Part shown: positions 62,646-64,000 of the stretch, piece by piece | Layout of the letters: the number at the start of each line of letters is the position of its first letter | How positions within the stretch are numbered: the first letter of the stretch is position 1 | Assembly: GCA_046538075.1 (NCBI GenBank) | Contig: JBKHJN010000009.1 | Coordinates: 19,416 to 83,415, forward strand | Source: Desulfobacca_B sp046538075 | GTDB lineage: Bacteria; Desulfobacterota; Desulfobaccia; Desulfobaccales; Desulfobaccaceae | Reading direction: 5' to 3' | Length of the DNA stretch: 64,000 nucleotides | Made by a program: the position numbers and the translations under genes | Notes under the pieces: model-generated | Database searches by the model: none | The model's input: the letters and a program-made list of their open reading frames with translations, nothing else | Told to the model about the DNA's origin: nothing

Positions 62646-63326
62646 TTAGACCCGGCGGGCCGGACAATTAATTTTGTTGCACTCCAGACAAGGATTATAG
62701 GTGCGGCGATCTTTGCCATCCGGACAGGGAAGCAGTCCAAATACCCCCGAAATCGACTTGCGGGGTTTCATCAGACAGGAATCTGTCAATTCCACCCCTA
62801 CTCGTTGGAAATCTATCAACCGGAAAAGCTTTTTTTGTTCCGTCACCGGCCAGTCGCAATAGCCCGGGCTGAATCTCAGAGTCACCATCTTGTCCTTAGT
62901 TCGATAATGCTGGCGCATGTGGGACTGGAACTGCTCCACCAGGTTCTCAACCATAGTTGAACCCATGGCATCCAAAAGGTAGGCTTCGGCCAACCTTCTT
63001 TGCTGCATCAATCGATTGATCTCTTTTTCAATCCCGGAACCAATGGTAGCCAGAAAACAGACGAGCTCTTGGCTGTGGCGCAGAGTCTTGGAAAGCTTAG
63101 TACTTCGCAGCCGCTGATTTCCATCCAACAGGATGACCCCATTGGACACCTTTTTCAGCTTATGTTTTTGGTAGATGAGTTTGGGTTTGATGATCTGTCG
63201 GCTTTTTTTCTTCCAGAGTTTTACCTTTTTATTAAGTGAATGAGAAGAAATCCGACCTTTGTGGCTACCCAAAAGTTTGGCCAGTTCCGCATTCTCCATA
63301 TTGGGTTGAATTTCCAGCAAAGCCAT
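62646..63326 (-). CDS. Corrinoid reactivation protein with a MetH-type activation domain
   Basis: 226 residues from the ATG with AGGAGGG upstream. The core TIGSGIEKEINRLM, YLLDAMGSTMVENLVEQF, LRFSPGYCDWPVTEQKKLF and CLMKPRKSISGVFGL matches the SAM-binding activation domain of methionine synthase. The C-terminus has CLECNKINC, a possible metal or cluster site. Stand-alone forms are thought to re-methylate or reduce the inactive Co(II) state of corrinoid carriers. As first gene of the operon it would keep the carrier active. Confidence 0.9.
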   Translation of the reverse strand: MALLEIQPNMENAELAKLLGSHKGRISSHSLNKKVKLWKKKSRQIIKPKLIYQKHKLKKVSNGVILLDGNQRLRSTKLSKTLRHSQELVCFLATIGSGIEKEINRLMQQRRLAEAYLLDAMGSTMVENLVEQFQSHMRQHYRTKDKMVTLRFSPGYCDWPVTEQKKLFRLIDFQRVGVELTDSCLMKPRKSISGVFGLLPCPDGKDRRTYNPCLECNKINCPARRV

Positions 63327-63870
63327 AAACCCTCCTTTCCGTCCTCTTCGCCATCGCCCGAAAGCCATTGGCAAAGAACCCACTTCTATTTTTTCCAGGA
63401 GGCGTTTGAGGTTTTTAGCCGGAAGAAGAATGGCGGTAAGCTCAATCTTAACGGCAGCCAGACTTAGAATAGCTCAACGAGAATTAAGCTTCTCTATAAT
63501 CACCAGCTTCCCATTTTCCCTTATTATACCCAACTTTATTAATAAATTTAGCTGGTTGTGTCTTCTGCAGGTAAGGCACACATCCGTGCTGCCATTTTGG
63601 GGTTAGTATTAAGTTCTTGTAATTACAATAAAGTTCTGGTTAAAAGGAAGGCTATGTTGGATGGGAGTTTTAACTGCCTTTTGCTTTCCCCGGGCTAGGG
63701 GAGAGAAAGGAGCAAGAAAAAATCAAGAGAAGAAATTTGTATTTTTTTTAACTCCCGACACAGCCCCCTCTCCAGGGAAAGAGGGAAATTGACCTTCCGA
63801 CTTAAACTTCCTAACCTCTTGGAATACCTGCAGAAGTAAGTATAGTTAATTATTGACAAAATATAAATTT
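63327..63870 (-). other. Long untranslated leader of the methyltransferase operon
   Basis: About 540 bases between the strong promoter and the first gene. Contains two hairpins (CCCTCT/AGAGGG at 63766-63785; CCCC/GGGG at 63688-63701), an ACCAGCT/AGCTGGT inverted repeat (63502-63508, 63550-63556) that encloses a TATAAT on the minus strand at 63523-63528, and no supported ORF. I could not match it to a cobalamin, SAM or glycine riboswitch. The second TATAAT could be a nearer start site without a good -35. Confidence 0.4.
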
Positions 63871-63899
63871 AATATAAGGTAATTTAAACAATTTGTCAA
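63871..63899 (-). promoter_or_regulatory. Strong sigma-70-type promoter facing the methyltransferase operon
   Basis: On the minus strand TTGACA, a 17-base spacer and TATATT (11 of 12 consensus bases) in very A/T-rich DNA. The -35 is one arm of a perfect 8-base inverted repeat TTGACAAA/TTTGTCAA (63853-63860, 63892-63899), so a weaker promoter may also face right. Confidence 0.65.
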
Positions 63900-63945
63900 G
63901 GGTAAATTGTATCAATCTGCCAATTTAGTCGAAATTTCATGCTAA

Positions 63946-64000
63946 GTCGAGTAGCTCAGCCCTTCGGCTTTTGTCCTCACAGATAAGGACGTGCGGCTTT
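63946..64000 (-). mobile_element. Structured end of a possible mobile element (group II intron-like 3' end), truncated
   Basis: Two hairpins follow closely: AGCC/GGCT (63958-63969) and GTCCT/AGGAC (63973-63990). Read leftward, the segment ends in CTACTCGAC at 63946, which resembles the branch-point region and AY 3' end of bacterial group II introns, and the part at the window edge (AAAGCCGCACGT) resembles one strand of domain V. The next bases do not fit the expected lower domain V stem, so an IS200/IS605-type end is also possible. Confidence 0.28.

Noticed and set aside
63327..63900. Cobalamin or other known riboswitch in the methyltransferase leader
   Set aside because: I looked for the B12-box type sequence and the usual conserved blocks on the minus strand and did not find them.

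Overview
The window looks like chromosomal DNA of an anaerobic, Gram-negative bacterium of the Desulfobacterota (former Deltaproteobacteria), possibly near the Desulfobacca or Syntrophobacter lines. Reasons: GC-rich coding sequence; a DUF4416-yicC-remA-like-gmk gene order; a Rex regulator beside ATP synthase Fo genes; a corrinoid methyltransferase operon; a fragment-like homologue of the acetyl-CoA pathway corrinoid iron-sulfur protein; meso-DAP type MurE and a lipoprotein lytic transglycosylase. The taxonomic placement is inference from gene content. No rRNA, tRNA or CRISPR array was found.

Layout. 1-7.2 kb: 3'-truncated lysS; a DNA methyltransferase fused to an Mrr-like nuclease domain; queE-queC; groES-groEL under a perfect CIRCE operator. 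7.4-17.7 kb: housekeeping genes (MltD-like transglycosylase, membrane protein, rimO, polyprenyl diphosphate synthase, phasin-like protein, metallo-hydrolase, ferritin-like protein, Nudix hydrolase, phosphatase-glgC-response regulator). 17.9-26.3 kb: an orphan CFeSP-like protein divergent from DUF4416-yicC-remA-gmk, a frameshifted GDT1-type gene, a large PAS histidine kinase, and the Fo part of ATP synthase (atpI-like, atpI, atpB, atpE) with a strong terminator. 26.3-34.1 kb: rex with a candidate auto-operator, uvrA, a lipoamide acyltransferase, two unknown proteins and a B12-binding radical SAM protein.

34.2-50.8 kb is a complete-looking division and cell wall (dcw) cluster read leftward: mraZ-rsmH-ftsL-ftsI-murE-murF-mraY-murD-ftsW-murG-murC-ftsQ-ftsA-ftsZ. 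It lacks murB and ddl, and it starts from a promoter overlapped by four 10-bp-spaced MraZ repeats. 50.9-54.9 kb holds ruvX and an OpuC/OsmF-type osmoprotectant ABC transporter.

55.1-63.3 kb is the most unusual part. One leftward operon encodes a MetH-activation-domain protein, an MttB-family methyltransferase, a methyltetrahydrofolate methyltransferase, a second MttB-family protein, a corrinoid protein, a two-part SAM methyltransferase and an asparagine-synthetase-like ligase whose glutaminase Cys is replaced by Ser. The corrinoid genes form a full methyl-transfer chain from a methylated amine to tetrahydrofolate. The last two genes look as if they build or modify a methylated, amidated compound. 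With the quaternary-amine transporter just downstream, I infer a module that makes, imports or recycles a methylated osmolyte; this combination is my main candidate for an undescribed system. The operon has a strong promoter about 0.55 kb upstream, and the window ends in structured DNA that may be the edge of a mobile element.
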